From Pirellulales bacterium (GTDB lineage Bacteria; Planctomycetota; Planctomycetia; Pirellulales; JADZDJ01), in NCBI GenBank assembly GCA_035499655.1, contig DATJYL010000064.1:1-64000 (forward strand): a stretch of DNA of 64,000 nucleotides, read 5' to 3'. Positions 33,405-42,512 of this stretch are shown here, piece by piece. The stretch's first letter is position 1. Each line of letters begins with the position of its first letter. The translations under genes and the position numbers were made by a program. The notes beneath the pieces are model-generated. The model was not told where the DNA came from, searched no databases, and saw nothing but the letters and a program-made list of their open reading frames with translations.

Positions 33405-34796
33405 TTGTCCACTTTGACCACCGTCGCCGCTAAACCCGTGCCTAACAATTGCAAAGGCACATACGCCTTCGTCAGCCTCGGCTGCCCCAAAAACCTGGTC
33501 GACAGCGAACGCATGCTGGGCTTGTTGCAGCTCGACGGCTACCGCCTGGTCCACGAACCGCAGGGGGCAGATTTCGTCGTCGTCAATACCTGCGGCTTTA
33601 TCGAACGGGCCCGCGAAGAATCGTACTCCACCATCCACGAAATGCTGGAACTCAAGCGCCGGGGTGATATCCGGGGCGTCATCGTTTCCGGCTGCCTGGC
33701 GGAGCGGGAAAAAGAAGTGCTGCTGGAAAAATGCCCAGAGGTCGATTACATCGTCGGCGTATTTGGCCGCGAACAAGTGACGCAGGTGGCCGATCGCTTG
33801 GTCGGCCGGCTGGCCGAACAGCGGAGCGTATTTCGACCCGCCCCGTCACGGCCGTTTTCTGATCGTTCTCGGTTGCGCATCACTCCGCGGCATTTCGCCT
33901 ATCTGAAAATCTCCGAAGGGTGCGACCGCCTTTGTACTTTCTGCGCCATTCCCAAAATGCGCGGCAAGCACGCCACCAAGCCCATGGAAGAAGTGCTTGC
34001 AGAAGCCGCCGAGTTGGCCGCCGACGGCGTGCGGGAGCTCATCATCGTCGCCCAAGATACCACGTATTACGGCCTCGACCTGTACGGCCAGCCGCGCCTG
34101 GCCGAACTGCTGCGGCAACTTGTCGAAGTGCCCGGCATCGATTGGATTCGGCTGATGTACCTGTACCCCATGTACTTCAGCGACGAACTGGTCGATGTCA
34201 TTTCCACCGGCGGAAAAATCCTCCCCTATCTCGATTTGCCGCTGCAGCACATTAACGACACCATGCTCCGCCGCATGCAGCGCCGTGTGAATCGGGCCGA
34301 AACCGAGCAACTGCTGTCCACGCTCCGCGCGCGCATTCCCAATCTGGTGCTCCGTACGACCTTCATCACGGGCTTTCCCGGCGAAACCGACGAGCAATTT
34401 GCGGAGCTCGTCGAGTTTTCCCAGCAGCAAAAATTTCAACGGCTCGGCGTGTTCACCTATTCCTACGAAGAAGGCACCCCGGCGATCCGCCTGCCCGATC
34501 ACCTTCCCGACGAAGTGAAAAATTCCCGCCGCGACCAATTGATGGCCGTCCAGCAAAATGTCGCCTTCCAGTGGAACCAATCGCAAGTCGGCCGCCGGCT
34601 CGATGTGCTCATCGACCGCGCCATTCCCGAGGAAAATAACGCCTGGCTGGGCCGTTCCTATGCCGACGCTCCCGATGTCGATGGCGTGGTCTACGTCACC
34701 GGCAAGCATCTCAAGCCGGGCAAAATTGTCCCCTGCGAAATTGTCGCCACCGCCGAATACGACCTGGTCGCCGCCGCCATTGGGCATGGAAAATAG
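33405..34796 (+). CDS. rimO: Ribosomal protein S12 methylthiotransferase
   Basis: RimO is a radical SAM enzyme that methylthiolates Asp of ribosomal protein S12. The 463 residues have the N-terminal UPF0004 domain with three cluster Cys (SLGCPKNLVDSE, VVNTCGFI, VSGCLAERE), the radical SAM motif CDRLCTFCAIP, and a C-terminal TRAM domain (about 400-460). LGCPKNLVDSE distinguishes RimO from MiaB. The start is a TTG at 33405 behind GAGG at 33393-33396; no nearby ATG fits. It is the first chromosomal gene after the mobile island. Confidence 0.95.
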   Translation: MSTLTTVAAKPVPNNCKGTYAFVSLGCPKNLVDSERMLGLLQLDGYRLVHEPQGADFVVVNTCGFIERAREESYSTIHEMLELKRRGDIRGVIVSGCLAEREKEVLLEKCPEVDYIVGVFGREQVTQVADRLVGRLAEQRSVFRPAPSRPFSDRSRLRITPRHFAYLKISEGCDRLCTFCAIPKMRGKHATKPMEEVLAEAAELAADGVRELIIVAQDTTYYGLDLYGQPRLAELLRQLVEVPGIDWIRLMYLYPMYFSDELVDVISTGGKILPYLDLPLQHINDTMLRRMQRRVNRAETEQLLSTLRARIPNLVLRTTFITGFPGETDEQFAELVEFSQQQKFQRLGVFTYSYEEGTPAIRLPDHLPDEVKNSRRDQLMAVQQNVAFQWNQSQVGRRLDVLIDRAIPEENNAWLGRSYADAPDVDGVVYVTGKHLKPGKIVPCEIVATAEYDLVAAAIGHGK

Positions 34797-34870
34797 CAAG
34801 CGCTGGGATTGCGATGCTCAGCACATTTGGGATTCGCCATTGCTCTTCGCTGATCTACAATTGAATAGCC

Positions 34871-35524
34871 ATGTCGATCACCAGCCAACCGCCGACCCGG
34901 GCCGCCAAATACGACGAGCGCACCATCGTCAACTTTCCCAACGAAGTAACGACCATCCGTCTGGCCCTGTCCGTCCTCCTGTTCGTATTGCTGCATTTTC
35001 ATTGGTACTGGGCCGGCTTTTGGCTGTTTCTGCTCGCCGCCGGCACAGATTGGCTCGATGGTTTTTGGGCCCGCCGCTATGGGCAAATCACCATCTTAGG
35101 TCGCATGCTTGATCCGTTTGTCGATAAGGTCATTATTTGCGGCACGTACATTTTTTTGGCCGCCGATCCCCATTCTGGATTGGTCGCTTGGATGGCCGTC
35201 CTGGTGCTGGGCCGCGAATTGCTCGTTACCGCCCTGCGCAGTTTTTTCGAACAGCACGGCTCCGATTTTTCCGCCGCCATTTCCGGCAAGCTGAAGTTTA
35301 TTTTGCAATGTGCGGCTGTGGCCGCTAGTTTGTATTGGCTCAGTTACCAGCCGATCACCGCGCCCACCATCCCGCCCACGACGGCCGTCGGCGACCTGCA
35401 CCTCGACTATCCCACCTGGGTGCAATCCGTCGTGGTAATTTCCGTTTGGTCGATGATCGCCATCACCATCTATTCCGGATATGCCTATGTGCGGGCGGCC
35501 ATCGGGTTGATTCGTCGAATGTAG
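34871..35524 (+). CDS. pgsA: CDP-diacylglycerol--glycerol-3-phosphate 3-phosphatidyltransferase
   Basis: PgsA makes phosphatidylglycerol phosphate in the inner membrane. The CDP-alcohol phosphotransferase motif DWLDGFWARRYG, followed at the right distance by GRMLDPFVDK, is intact (D-x2-D-G-x2-A-R-x8-G-x3-D-x3-D). Four to five membrane helices are seen, starting with NFPNEVTTIRLALSVLLFVLL. At 217 residues it is slightly longer than usual, with an insertion (QPITAPTIPPTTAVGDLHLD) between the last helices. It lies 74 bp after rimO. Confidence 0.92.
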   Translation: MSITSQPPTRAAKYDERTIVNFPNEVTTIRLALSVLLFVLLHFHWYWAGFWLFLLAAGTDWLDGFWARRYGQITILGRMLDPFVDKVIICGTYIFLAADPHSGLVAWMAVLVLGRELLVTALRSFFEQHGSDFSAAISGKLKFILQCAAVAASLYWLSYQPITAPTIPPTTAVGDLHLDYPTWVQSVVVISVWSMIAITIYSGYAYVRAAIGLIRRM

Positions 35525-35537
35525 CCATCCCCTGGCA

Positions 35538-36503
35538 ATGCTTGGCATGGAAATCACGCCCGCTGAACTGATCGAACAAGTCTGCATGCTCCTGGCCATG
35601 GGCCTGCCCGTTTGGCTGTGGCTGGTTTGGCGCTGGCGAAACGACGGTGTACTTTTACCGTACGAACCACGTTCCCCCGTCCCTTGGCAAGGGGTCGATT
35701 TGCTGCTTGTCTTGGCGTTGTTTTTTCTGGCCGAAGTGTTCTGCCTTAGCCTCGGTTTCCGTATCGCAGGCCTCAAACCCGCGATCGACGGGCAACCCCA
35801 AACGGCCGCGGAACAGTTGGTCGCCATCACGGGCGACGGCGCTGCACGTCTCGTTGCGCTCTGTCTTGCCCTGGTTGTTCTCACACGCCGCGCCCACGCC
35901 ACGGCGGCCAATTTAGGTTTCCAGCCAACGAAAATTGTCTTCGATCTGACATGCGGAGCGATTGCTTTTGCGGCCATCGCGCCCGTCGTCTATGCCGTCC
36001 AAATCGTATCGGAAGCGTTCATCACTCAATACCATCATCCATTGATCAAGGCCGTCCAGCAGCACCCGGACCCCGTCACCTGGATCATGGTCACCCTTTC
36101 CGCTGTCATCGTGGCGCCGGTGACCGAAGAATTTTTCTTCCGCGGATTGCTGCAGGGCTGGCTGGAAAAAATCGAACTGGATTATTGCCGGCGGCTCGGT
36201 CGAGTCGCTGCCACTTCTGCGGCCGAAGATTATCCCGCCGATGCGGCTCATGAGGCCCACACTCAACCCCAGTTTTTGCAGCACGGCCTGCTGAATCTGC
36301 CCTTAGGGACTGTGCCCATTTTGCTTAGCTCCACGTTATTTGCACTCACGCATTTAGGGCAGGGCGCGGCCCACATTCCGCTGTTTGTGCTGGCCTTGGT
36401 GCTGGGTTTTCTCTACCAACGCACCCACCGTTTGCTGCCGTCCGTGGTCGTCCACTTTCTGCTCAATGCCATCACCATGGGCCTGCTGTTCGCCTCCACG
36501 TAA
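35538..36503 (+). CDS. CPBP-family intramembrane metalloprotease
   Basis: A 321-residue membrane protein of the CAAX protease/bacteriocin-processing (CPBP, Abi) family. The motifs are EEFFFRG near residue 197, LFALTHLGQGAAH and VVHFLLNAI, giving the catalytic Glu pair and His residues. About seven hydrophobic segments are present. An insertion of some 45 polar residues lies between the first motif and the second. The roles of bacterial members vary (prenyl protein processing, bacteriocin immunity), so the substrate is unknown. It starts 13 bp after pgsA, with a second ATG three codons on. Confidence 0.88.
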   Translation: MLGMEITPAELIEQVCMLLAMGLPVWLWLVWRWRNDGVLLPYEPRSPVPWQGVDLLLVLALFFLAEVFCLSLGFRIAGLKPAIDGQPQTAAEQLVAITGDGAARLVALCLALVVLTRRAHATAANLGFQPTKIVFDLTCGAIAFAAIAPVVYAVQIVSEAFITQYHHPLIKAVQQHPDPVTWIMVTLSAVIVAPVTEEFFFRGLLQGWLEKIELDYCRRLGRVAATSAAEDYPADAAHEAHTQPQFLQHGLLNLPLGTVPILLSSTLFALTHLGQGAAHIPLFVLALVLGFLYQRTHRLLPSVVVHFLLNAITMGLLFAST

Positions 36504-36512
36504 TGCGAGCAT

Positions 36513-36536
36513 GCCGGATGCCGGCTAAGTTTTTTT
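36513..36536 (+). terminator. Intrinsic terminator after the CPBP gene
   Basis: GCCGG-atg-CCGGC forms a short GC stem followed within four bases by a run of seven T. It begins 9 bp after the CPBP stop and probably ends the rimO-pgsA-CPBP transcript. Confidence 0.6.
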
Positions 36537-36552
36537 CCACCGGCGTCAGGGT

Positions 36553-36653
36553 GATCGGGGTCGAGTGCCGCCGAGCCTCCAGAAATGTGCCGCTGGGGTT
36601 CGCTATATTCCACCCCAGCCAGCCGTCAATGCAAGTGCATTAAGACCCCGATC
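36553..36653. ncRNA. Multi-stem structured element, candidate small RNA
   Basis: A perfect ten-base outer stem (GATCGGGGTC at 36553-36562 with GACCCCGATC at 36644-36653) encloses a perfect eight-base hairpin (GCTGGGGT/ACCCCAGC, 36592-36619) and a perfect six-base hairpin (AATGCA/TGCATT, 36628-36641). It lies between a terminator and the promoter at 36667, so it would be a separate transcript or a DNA-level structure. No known RNA family is recognised; the SRP RNA tetraloop motif and known riboswitch cores are absent. Confidence 0.45.
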
Positions 36654-36666
36654 TTCCCCAGGCACT

Positions 36667-36695
36667 TTCGACCACCCCCCTACTCTGTTTATAAT
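36667..36695 (+). promoter_or_regulatory. Sigma-70-type promoter for the Gfo/Idh gene
   Basis: TTCGAC at 36667-36672 and TATAAT at 36690-36695 are separated by 17 bp. The -10 is consensus. The oxidoreductase ATG at 36783 lies 88 bp downstream, after a C-rich leader nearly free of G. Confidence 0.55.
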
Positions 36696-36782
36696 CAACC
36701 GCTCATCGCTTCTCGCAACTCTTTTCTTCGCTCACCGCTTTTCCACGAACCACACACCCCTCACCACGAACTCCACATACCC

Positions 36783-37874
36783 ATGCCCTACGGTTTCGGA
36801 ATTATCGGCTGCGGAATGATCGCTCGTTTTCATGCCAAGGCCATTGCCGAGGTGCCCGACGCCAAGCTTGTGGCATGTTTTGATAGTTACGCTCCGGCAG
36901 TGGAAAAATTCTCTGCCGAAGTTGGCTGCCGCGGATACACCAAGCTGGACGAAATGCTGGCCGACCCGGCCGTGCACGTCGTCACCATTGGCACGCCCAG
37001 CGGCGCCCACATGGAGCCTGCCGTCGCCGCCGCCGCGGCCGGCAAGCACGTCATCGTGGAAAAACCATTGGAAATTACGCTCACCCGCTGCGACGCCATC
37101 ATCTCCGCCTGCGAAAAAAATAAAGTCAAGCTCTCGGCCGTGTTCCCGTCTCGATTCCACGAATCAAGCCGGCAAATGAAATGGGCTGTCGACGAACAAC
37201 GCTTCGGCCGCCTCACCCTGGGCGATGCTTATGTGAAATGGTTCCGCACGCAGCAGTATTACGACAGCGGCGCTTGGCGCGGCACCTGGCAGCTCGACGG
37301 CGGCGGCGCGCTGATGAATCAGGCCGTCCACAGCGTCGATTTGCTCACCTGGTTCATGGGCCCCGTGGCCGAAGTCACGGCCCACACCGCCACCCTGGCC
37401 CACCAACGTATCGCCGTGGAAGATACGTGTGTGGCCACGCTCCGCTTTTCCAATGGAGCCCTGGGCATTATTGAAGCCACCACGGCGGTATATCCTGGTT
37501 ATCTCAAGCGCATCGAACTTCACGGCGACCAAGGCACCGCCGTGATGGAAGAGGAAGACATCAAAACCTGGGATTTCGCCCAGCCGCATCCGCGCGACGA
37601 AGCCATTCGCAAACACATGGCCCAAGCTCGCAGCACCGGCGGCGGCGCTAGCGACCCGGCCGCCATCGGTCATCACGGCCATGCCCTGCAGTTTGCCGAC
37701 GTGCTGAGCGCGATCAAAAACAATGGCGTCCCCGCCATCGATGGCCACGAAGGGCGCCGTTCGGTCGAAATCATTCTGGCCATTTACAAATCGGCCGAAA
37801 CGCGCCAGGCCGTGCAATTGCCCTTGAAAGACGATCCCGCACTCGCCGCCCGCCAGCGCGATAAATCTTCCTAA
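36783..37874 (+). CDS. Gfo/Idh/MocA-family oxidoreductase
   Basis: A 363-residue NAD(P)-dependent sugar or inositol dehydrogenase-like enzyme from the ATG at 36783; a longer frame upstream reads through the promoter and is rejected. GIIGCGMIARFHAKAI is the dinucleotide fold, VIVEKPLEI contains the EKP motif, and GGGALMNQAVHSVDLLTWFMG contains the H-x3-D of the catalytic region. No signal peptide is seen, so it acts in the cytoplasm. Planctomycetes carry many paralogues acting on different sugars; the substrate here is unknown. Confidence 0.9.
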   Translation: MPYGFGIIGCGMIARFHAKAIAEVPDAKLVACFDSYAPAVEKFSAEVGCRGYTKLDEMLADPAVHVVTIGTPSGAHMEPAVAAAAAGKHVIVEKPLEITLTRCDAIISACEKNKVKLSAVFPSRFHESSRQMKWAVDEQRFGRLTLGDAYVKWFRTQQYYDSGAWRGTWQLDGGGALMNQAVHSVDLLTWFMGPVAEVTAHTATLAHQRIAVEDTCVATLRFSNGALGIIEATTAVYPGYLKRIELHGDQGTAVMEEEDIKTWDFAQPHPRDEAIRKHMAQARSTGGGASDPAAIGHHGHALQFADVLSAIKNNGVPAIDGHEGRRSVEIILAIYKSAETRQAVQLPLKDDPALAARQRDKSS

Positions 37875-38008
37875 TCAAGCCGACGATGCCATCGCCGGTG
37901 GACTGCATCTGCCGTCATTTTGCACTCTGCAATTTGCACTCGCTCCGTTGGCGCGTCGCGGCTAAAATCTGCCCTTCATGGGTCATTCGTGCTGGTTCTT
38001 GGCCCTTG

Positions 38009-38036
38009 GTCATTCGTCATTAGACATTAGACATTC
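38009..38036 (+). repeat. Short heptamer repeat upstream of the acyltransferase
   Basis: Four units, GTCATTC, GTCATTA, GACATTA and GACATTC, follow each other with period seven and end 10 bp before the next start codon. Confidence 0.5.
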
Positions 38037-38045
38037 GAAATCTCC

Positions 38046-38969
38046 ATGTCCTCCCGCCTTACCGCTGCCGGCCATTTCGCGGTTTATTTGGTCGTTCGTA
38101 TTTTCGTCTGCCTGCTGCAGGCGGTCAGTATCGAAACATGCAAGCGCTTGGCCCAGGGTTTAGCCTGGCTGGTGACCGTAGTCATCCCGCTTCGTTTTGA
38201 CGTTATCGACGACAATCTTCGCCTTGCTTTTCCTACGCTGTCTCCTGCAGCCCGCCGCCAAACGGCTCGCCGCATGTGGGAACATCTGTTTTTAATGTTG
38301 GCCGAAATTGCCCACTTTCCACGCAAAGTGCACGACACCAATTGGCGCGATTACATCCGCTTCAAAAACGAATCGTGGATGATGCGTGAACTTTTCCGCA
38401 ACCGGCCGCGCGTGTTCGTCTCCGGGCATTACGGCAATTTCGAACTAGCCGGATATACCCTCGGCCTGTTCGGTTTCCCCACGTTCACGGTGGCCCGACC
38501 TCTAGACAATCCGTACTTGGACCGCTTTGTAAACCACTTTCGCGCGCTTAAAGGGCAATACGTATTGCCCAAGCAAGGCAGCGCCCAGGAAGCGGCCGCA
38601 CTATTGGAAGGACGCGGCACACTTGGGGTGTTGGCCGATCAACACGCCGGTCCGAAAGGCTGTTGGGTGAACTTTTTCAACCGCCCCGCCTCCACGCACA
38701 AGGCCATTGCCGTATTCGCGCTGACCCATGATGCACCGCTCATGGTCGGTTATGCCCGTCGCCTGAGCCGCCCGCTGCAATACGAAATGGCGATGGAAAC
38801 GATGCTGGAACCAGCCACTATGAACCCCGCGTTGAAAGACGTTGCCTCGCTAACGCAGTGGTACACGAGCGTACTGGAGACCGTTGTCCGTCGCGCGCCG
38901 GAGCAATACTGGTGGGTCCACCGCCGCTGGAGAGACAACCGCCCGTCAAAAAAACGCGCCGCCGCGTAA
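38046..38969 (+). CDS. LpxL/HtrB-like lysophospholipid or lipid A acyltransferase
   Basis: A 307-residue membrane-bound acyltransferase. An N-terminal hydrophobic segment (FAVYLVVRIFVCLLQAVSI) is followed by the catalytic H-x4-E motif in GHYGNFELAG, then VARPLDNPYLDRF and LADQHAGPKG, where family members usually have DQ(D/S). The C-terminal YWWVHRRW matches the WxHRRF block of LpxL/LpxM. It probably adds a secondary acyl chain to a lipid A-like molecule, consistent with a diderm envelope. No other lpx genes lie nearby. Confidence 0.88.
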   Translation: MSSRLTAAGHFAVYLVVRIFVCLLQAVSIETCKRLAQGLAWLVTVVIPLRFDVIDDNLRLAFPTLSPAARRQTARRMWEHLFLMLAEIAHFPRKVHDTNWRDYIRFKNESWMMRELFRNRPRVFVSGHYGNFELAGYTLGLFGFPTFTVARPLDNPYLDRFVNHFRALKGQYVLPKQGSAQEAAALLEGRGTLGVLADQHAGPKGCWVNFFNRPASTHKAIAVFALTHDAPLMVGYARRLSRPLQYEMAMETMLEPATMNPALKDVASLTQWYTSVLETVVRRAPEQYWWVHRRWRDNRPSKKRAAA

Positions 38970-39128
38970 CCGGCTGTCCAGCTTTCTAGTAGGGAACCTT
39001 GGCAGGTTTGTGGACGCTTGCCACAATGATCGTCGGCAAGGTTGAAGCGGTCTCCATTTGCAATCTACATTCTGCAATCAGTAACCAGTCAACTTCCCGC
39101 ATTCTGCAATCCAAACCCTCCTGCTTCG

Positions 39129-40304
39129 ATGCATCCCGATCTTAATCCTCCGGTCCGCATCCTGCTCGGTCCTGGTCCCAGCGACATTCATCCCCGCGTG
39201 TTGGCAGCGATGGCCAAGCCCACTGTCGGCCATTTAGATCCGTACTATTTGGAGCTGATGAACCGCATGCAGGAGATGCTGCGTGAAGTGTTCCGCACCA
39301 AAAACGAAATGACCCTGGCCATCAGCGGCACGGGTTCCGCCGGTATGGAAACGGCCGTGGTCAATGTCGTCGAGCCCGGCGATTCGATGCTCGTTTGCAT
39401 CAACGGCGTGTTTGGCGGCCGCATGGCCGATGTGGCTCAGCGCGCCGGCGCCAACGTCGTCAAAGTGGAGCGCTCCTGGGGCGAAGTGTTTTCTCCCGCC
39501 GATCTGAAAGACGCGCTCGCCAAATCCAAACCCAAAATCGTGGGCATCGTCATGGCCGAAACTTCCACCGGCGCTCGCCAACCCCTGGAAGAAATCAGCC
39601 GCCTCGTTCACGATGCCGGCGCGCTATTGCTCGTCGATGCTGTCACCGCCCTGGGGGGCATTCCCGTCGAAACCGATCGCTGGCAGCTCGATGTCGTCTA
39701 CTCCGGCACGCAAAAATGTCTGAGTTGCCCGCCGGGTTTGGCGCCCATAACCTTCGGACCGCTGGCGATGGAAAAAATCCGCGCCCGCAAAACGAAAGTA
39801 CAAAGCTGGTATCTCGACGTGACCCTGCTTTCGCAATACTGGGGCCAAGAGCGGGTCTATCATCACACAGCACCCATTAACATGACTTATGGTCTCTACG
39901 AGGCCGTTCAGATCATTCTCGAAGAAGGCTTGGAAAACTGCTGGGCGCGCCATGCCCGGAATCACGCTGCGCTGAAAGCTGGCCTGGCCGCCATTGGCAT
40001 CGGCTATTCCGCTCAGGAAGGCCATCAACTGCCGATGCTCAACGCCGTGAAAATCCCCGCAGGCGTGGACGATGTCGCCGTTCGCCGCGGATTGCTGGAG
40101 CGCTTCGGCATCGAAATCGGCGGCGGCCTGGGTGCTTTCAAAGGCAAAGTTTGGCGCATCGGACTGATGGGCTACGGCGCCCGCCCCAACAACGTGCTGC
40201 TGGTGCTTTCCGCCCTGGAGCAACTTCTCGCTAAGCAAGGTTGCAAGTTTCCCCACGGCGCATCGCTCGCCGCCGCCAACAAGTTTTATCAATCGCACAA
40301 ATAA
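39129..40304 (+). CDS. Class V aminotransferase, alanine--glyoxylate/serine--pyruvate type
   Basis: A 391-residue PLP enzyme from the ATG at 39129 ([20 protein letters not shown]); the longer frame begins in low-complexity spacer. [40 protein letters not shown] and [15 protein letters not shown] are present, the last containing the PLP-binding Lys. The C-terminal [14 protein letters not shown] is typical of AGXT proteins. It probably moves amino groups between alanine or serine and glyoxylate, connecting one-carbon or glyoxylate metabolism. The preceding spacer has ATTCTGCAATC-type repeats. Confidence 0.92.
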   Translation: MHPDLNPPVRILLGPGPSDIHPRVLAAMAKPTVGHLDPYYLELMNRMQEMLREVFRTKNEMTLAISGTGSAGMETAVVNVVEPGDSMLVCINGVFGGRMADVAQRAGANVVKVERSWGEVFSPADLKDALAKSKPKIVGIVMAETSTGARQPLEEISRLVHDAGALLLVDAVTALGGIPVETDRWQLDVVYSGTQKCLSCPPGLAPITFGPLAMEKIRARKTKVQSWYLDVTLLSQYWGQERVYHHTAPINMTYGLYEAVQIILEEGLENCWARHARNHAALKAGLAAIGIGYSAQEGHQLPMLNAVKIPAGVDDVAVRRGLLERFGIEIGGGLGAFKGKVWRIGLMGYGARPNNVLLVLSALEQLLAKQGCKFPHGASLAAANKFYQSHK

Positions 40305-41812
40305 TTCAAGCTTCCGACCTTTTCAGGAGCCTCGCCACGTTAACGCCGCTGGAAGAACTGGGCCTCAGTGGTTTAAGCCTCGACAGCCGAGTGCGCAAGG
40401 TCTTCTACGCGCTTTCGCAGCAAGAACTGGCCGACTTAATGACCCGCGTTCATGAAGAGGCCCGCCGCCGCAGCATGATCTACGAGCGCGACGGCCAGGT
40501 GGAAACCATCCGCGTGCTGTTGCGCCCCAGCGCCGTCATGCCCGACCAGGCGGCCTATCTCCACTTCGTGTCGCTCACATTGCTCAACGCTTTGAAGCGG
40601 TTACCGGAAATGTATCTGGCTGATGCCGAAGTGCGCCGCATTGTTCCTCTGTCGGAAGATGAGGAAGCCTGGCTGCACGACAGTTGGGGCCCCAGCCAGC
40701 GCGACAACAATCCGGTTTTCGGCAGGCTCGACGGGGTAATTGAATTCACCAGCCCCATGTGGAAAGATTCGCTCCGGTTCATCGAGCCTAATCTGTCGGG
40801 CGTGGGCGGCATTCATCTCGCTCCCACCTGCGATCGCTTGATTGCCGATTTCGTCGTGCCGGTGCTGCAGCGGTTCGATCCCACGTTACAACTGGAGCCT
40901 GGCCCCGATCTGCGCGAGCTGTTCATTCAAGACTTGCTGGATCATCTGGAAGCCATTGGCCGCCCCGGGCAACATGTCTGCTTCGTCGAGCCGAAGTACG
41001 CCGGCAGCGGAATCGACGAACAGACCGCTCTGGCCGAGTATTATTTGCATCGCCACGGGCTGAAAATTCTACACGCCGATCCGGCGGAACTGTACATCGA
41101 AGGCGATGAAGTCATGTACGAAGGCTCGTCGATCGACGTGGCATACCGCGATTACGAAGTCCGCGATCTCATTGCCTTGTCCCGTGACGAAGGCGTGAAC
41201 GTGGAGCCGATGCGCAAGCTGTTTCGCGAAAACCGCATGATTTCCTCCTTGGCCGGCGATTTCGACCACAAAAGCACGTGGGAAATTCTCACCGAGCCCA
41301 CACTCGCCCGCCGGTACTTCAACGCGGACGAACGGCAAGTTTTTCGCCGCCACGTGGCCTGGACACGGCTGTTGTACGATCGCCGCACCACGCTTCCAGA
41401 CGGCGAAACCGGCGATTTGTTGAAGTTCGCCCGCAATCATCAAGACATGCTGGTGCTTAAACCCAATCGCAGCTACGGCGGCGACCGCGTCCTGCTGGGG
41501 CACTTGCTGGAAGCGCATGAATGGGAGCAGGCCATCGAAAAGGCGCTCGCCGCAGGCGATTGGGTCGTCCAACGGTTGGCAGCCATTCCCGTAGGCGAGT
41601 TTCCGTTCCTCGGCGACGATGGCACGGTTCACGTGGAACCGTTTTACACCGTGATGGGCTTTGCAGCCACGAAATATGGGCTGGCACTGTTGGGCCGCGC
41701 TTCGCAAAAGCAAGTGGTCAACGTCGCCCAACGCGGCGGCATGTGCAGCGTGCTGGTCGGCCGCCCCCCCAGCCGCTTAATCGGCCCCGGTGCGACGGCG
41801 CCAAAAACGTAA
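40241..41812 (+). CDS. ATP-grasp-like protein, function unknown
   Basis: A soluble protein of up to 523 residues. Its middle and end resemble circularly permuted ATP-grasp enzymes: IEFTSPMWKDSLRFIEPNLSG, then GIDEQTALAEYY, LVLKPNRSYGGDRVLLG as the nucleotide-binding Lys/Gly region, and WVVQRLAAIPVGEFPF. The TTG at 40241 overlaps the aminotransferase by 64 bp. No ATG, GTG or TTG follows until residue 66, and AGGAG at 40325-40329 stands seven bases before an in-frame ACG at 40337, so a non-standard start is possible. The next gene (DUF4202) lies 45 bp on. Confidence 0.65.
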   Translation: MQVSPRRIARRRQQVLSIAQIIQASDLFRSLATLTPLEELGLSGLSLDSRVRKVFYALSQQELADLMTRVHEEARRRSMIYERDGQVETIRVLLRPSAVMPDQAAYLHFVSLTLLNALKRLPEMYLADAEVRRIVPLSEDEEAWLHDSWGPSQRDNNPVFGRLDGVIEFTSPMWKDSLRFIEPNLSGVGGIHLAPTCDRLIADFVVPVLQRFDPTLQLEPGPDLRELFIQDLLDHLEAIGRPGQHVCFVEPKYAGSGIDEQTALAEYYLHRHGLKILHADPAELYIEGDEVMYEGSSIDVAYRDYEVRDLIALSRDEGVNVEPMRKLFRENRMISSLAGDFDHKSTWEILTEPTLARRYFNADERQVFRRHVAWTRLLYDRRTTLPDGETGDLLKFARNHQDMLVLKPNRSYGGDRVLLGHLLEAHEWEQAIEKALAAGDWVVQRLAAIPVGEFPFLGDDGTVHVEPFYTVMGFAATKYGLALLGRASQKQVVNVAQRGGMCSVLVGRPPSRLIGPGATAPKT

Positions 41813-41816
41813 CCCA

Positions 41817-41836
41817 AACCGCTTGCGGTTTAGCAC
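41817..41836. repeat. Palindromic repeat AACCGC-tt-GCGGTT, copy 2
   Basis: A perfect six-base hairpin continues into TTAGCAC; 18 bases match 24220-24237 exactly. It lies directly after the ATP-grasp-like stop and could act as a weak terminator or a REP-like element. Confidence 0.6.
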
Positions 41837-41857
41837 TGAAGCGCAACCCCATTTCCA

Positions 41858-42457
41858 ATGCCCTATTCCGAACTATTCACCACCGCGATTGCCCGCATCG
41901 ACGCCGCCAACGCCGCCGATCCCAATCGCGAAATGTTTCAAAGCCGCGAGCAGCCCAAGGAACTGCTCTACTCTCAGCGAATGACCGGTTGGCTCAATCG
42001 GCTCTCGCCCGACGCTTCCGAAGCACTCCGTTTGGCCGCCCGCGGCCAACACATTTGCCGCTGGACCATTCCGCGCAACCATTATCCGCTGGATCGCGCC
42101 GGCTACCATCGCTGGCGAAGCGCCTGCCAGCGAATGCACGCCGAAAAGCTGGGCGAAATCTTGCACGCGGTCGGCTACGATGAATCGACCATCGGTCGCG
42201 TCCAATCGCTGGTCCGTAAGGAACGGCTCAAACTCGATCCCGAAGCTCAACTTTTGGAAGACGTGGTCTGTCTCGTGTTCTTGGAAAACTACTTCGCCGA
42301 ATTTTCGCGTCAACACGACGAGGCCAAACTCATCGACATCGTCCGTAAAACCTGGAAAAAAATGTCCGCACGTGGGCATCAAGCGGCGCTTCAATTGCCG
42401 CTTTCAGATGAAATCAAATCCATCGTCGAAAAAGCACTGAACCAGCCTCACAGCTAA
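41858..42457 (+). CDS. DUF4202-family protein
   Basis: A 199-residue soluble, mostly helical protein that I recognise as DUF4202: FTTAIARIDAANAADPNREMFQ at the start, LYSQRMTGWLNRLSPDASEALRLAARGQHICRW (a helix with a conserved His-Cys), then HYPLDRAGYHRWR and DVVCLVFLENYFAEF. The conserved His/Asp pattern recalls HD-type metal-binding enzymes, but no function is established. It follows the ATP-grasp-like gene by 45 bp, and the pair may be one operon. Confidence 0.82.
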   Translation: MPYSELFTTAIARIDAANAADPNREMFQSREQPKELLYSQRMTGWLNRLSPDASEALRLAARGQHICRWTIPRNHYPLDRAGYHRWRSACQRMHAEKLGEILHAVGYDESTIGRVQSLVRKERLKLDPEAQLLEDVVCLVFLENYFAEFSRQHDEAKLIDIVRKTWKKMSARGHQAALQLPLSDEIKSIVEKALNQPHS

Positions 42458-42459
42458 TC

Positions 42460-42508
42460 GCTAATTGCTCATTGCTCATTGCTCATTGCTAATTGCTAAT
42501 TGCTAATT
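42460..42508 (+). repeat. Heptamer tandem repeat GCT[A/C]ATT x7
   Basis: Seven consecutive 7-bp units, alternating only between GCTAATT and GCTCATT, end four bases before the cinA start codon. There is no room for a separate Shine-Dalgarno sequence. Confidence 0.85.
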
Positions 42509-42512
42509 ACCA

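Noticed and set aside
42460-42508. CRISPR array
   Set aside because: Units are seven bases and contiguous with no spacers.
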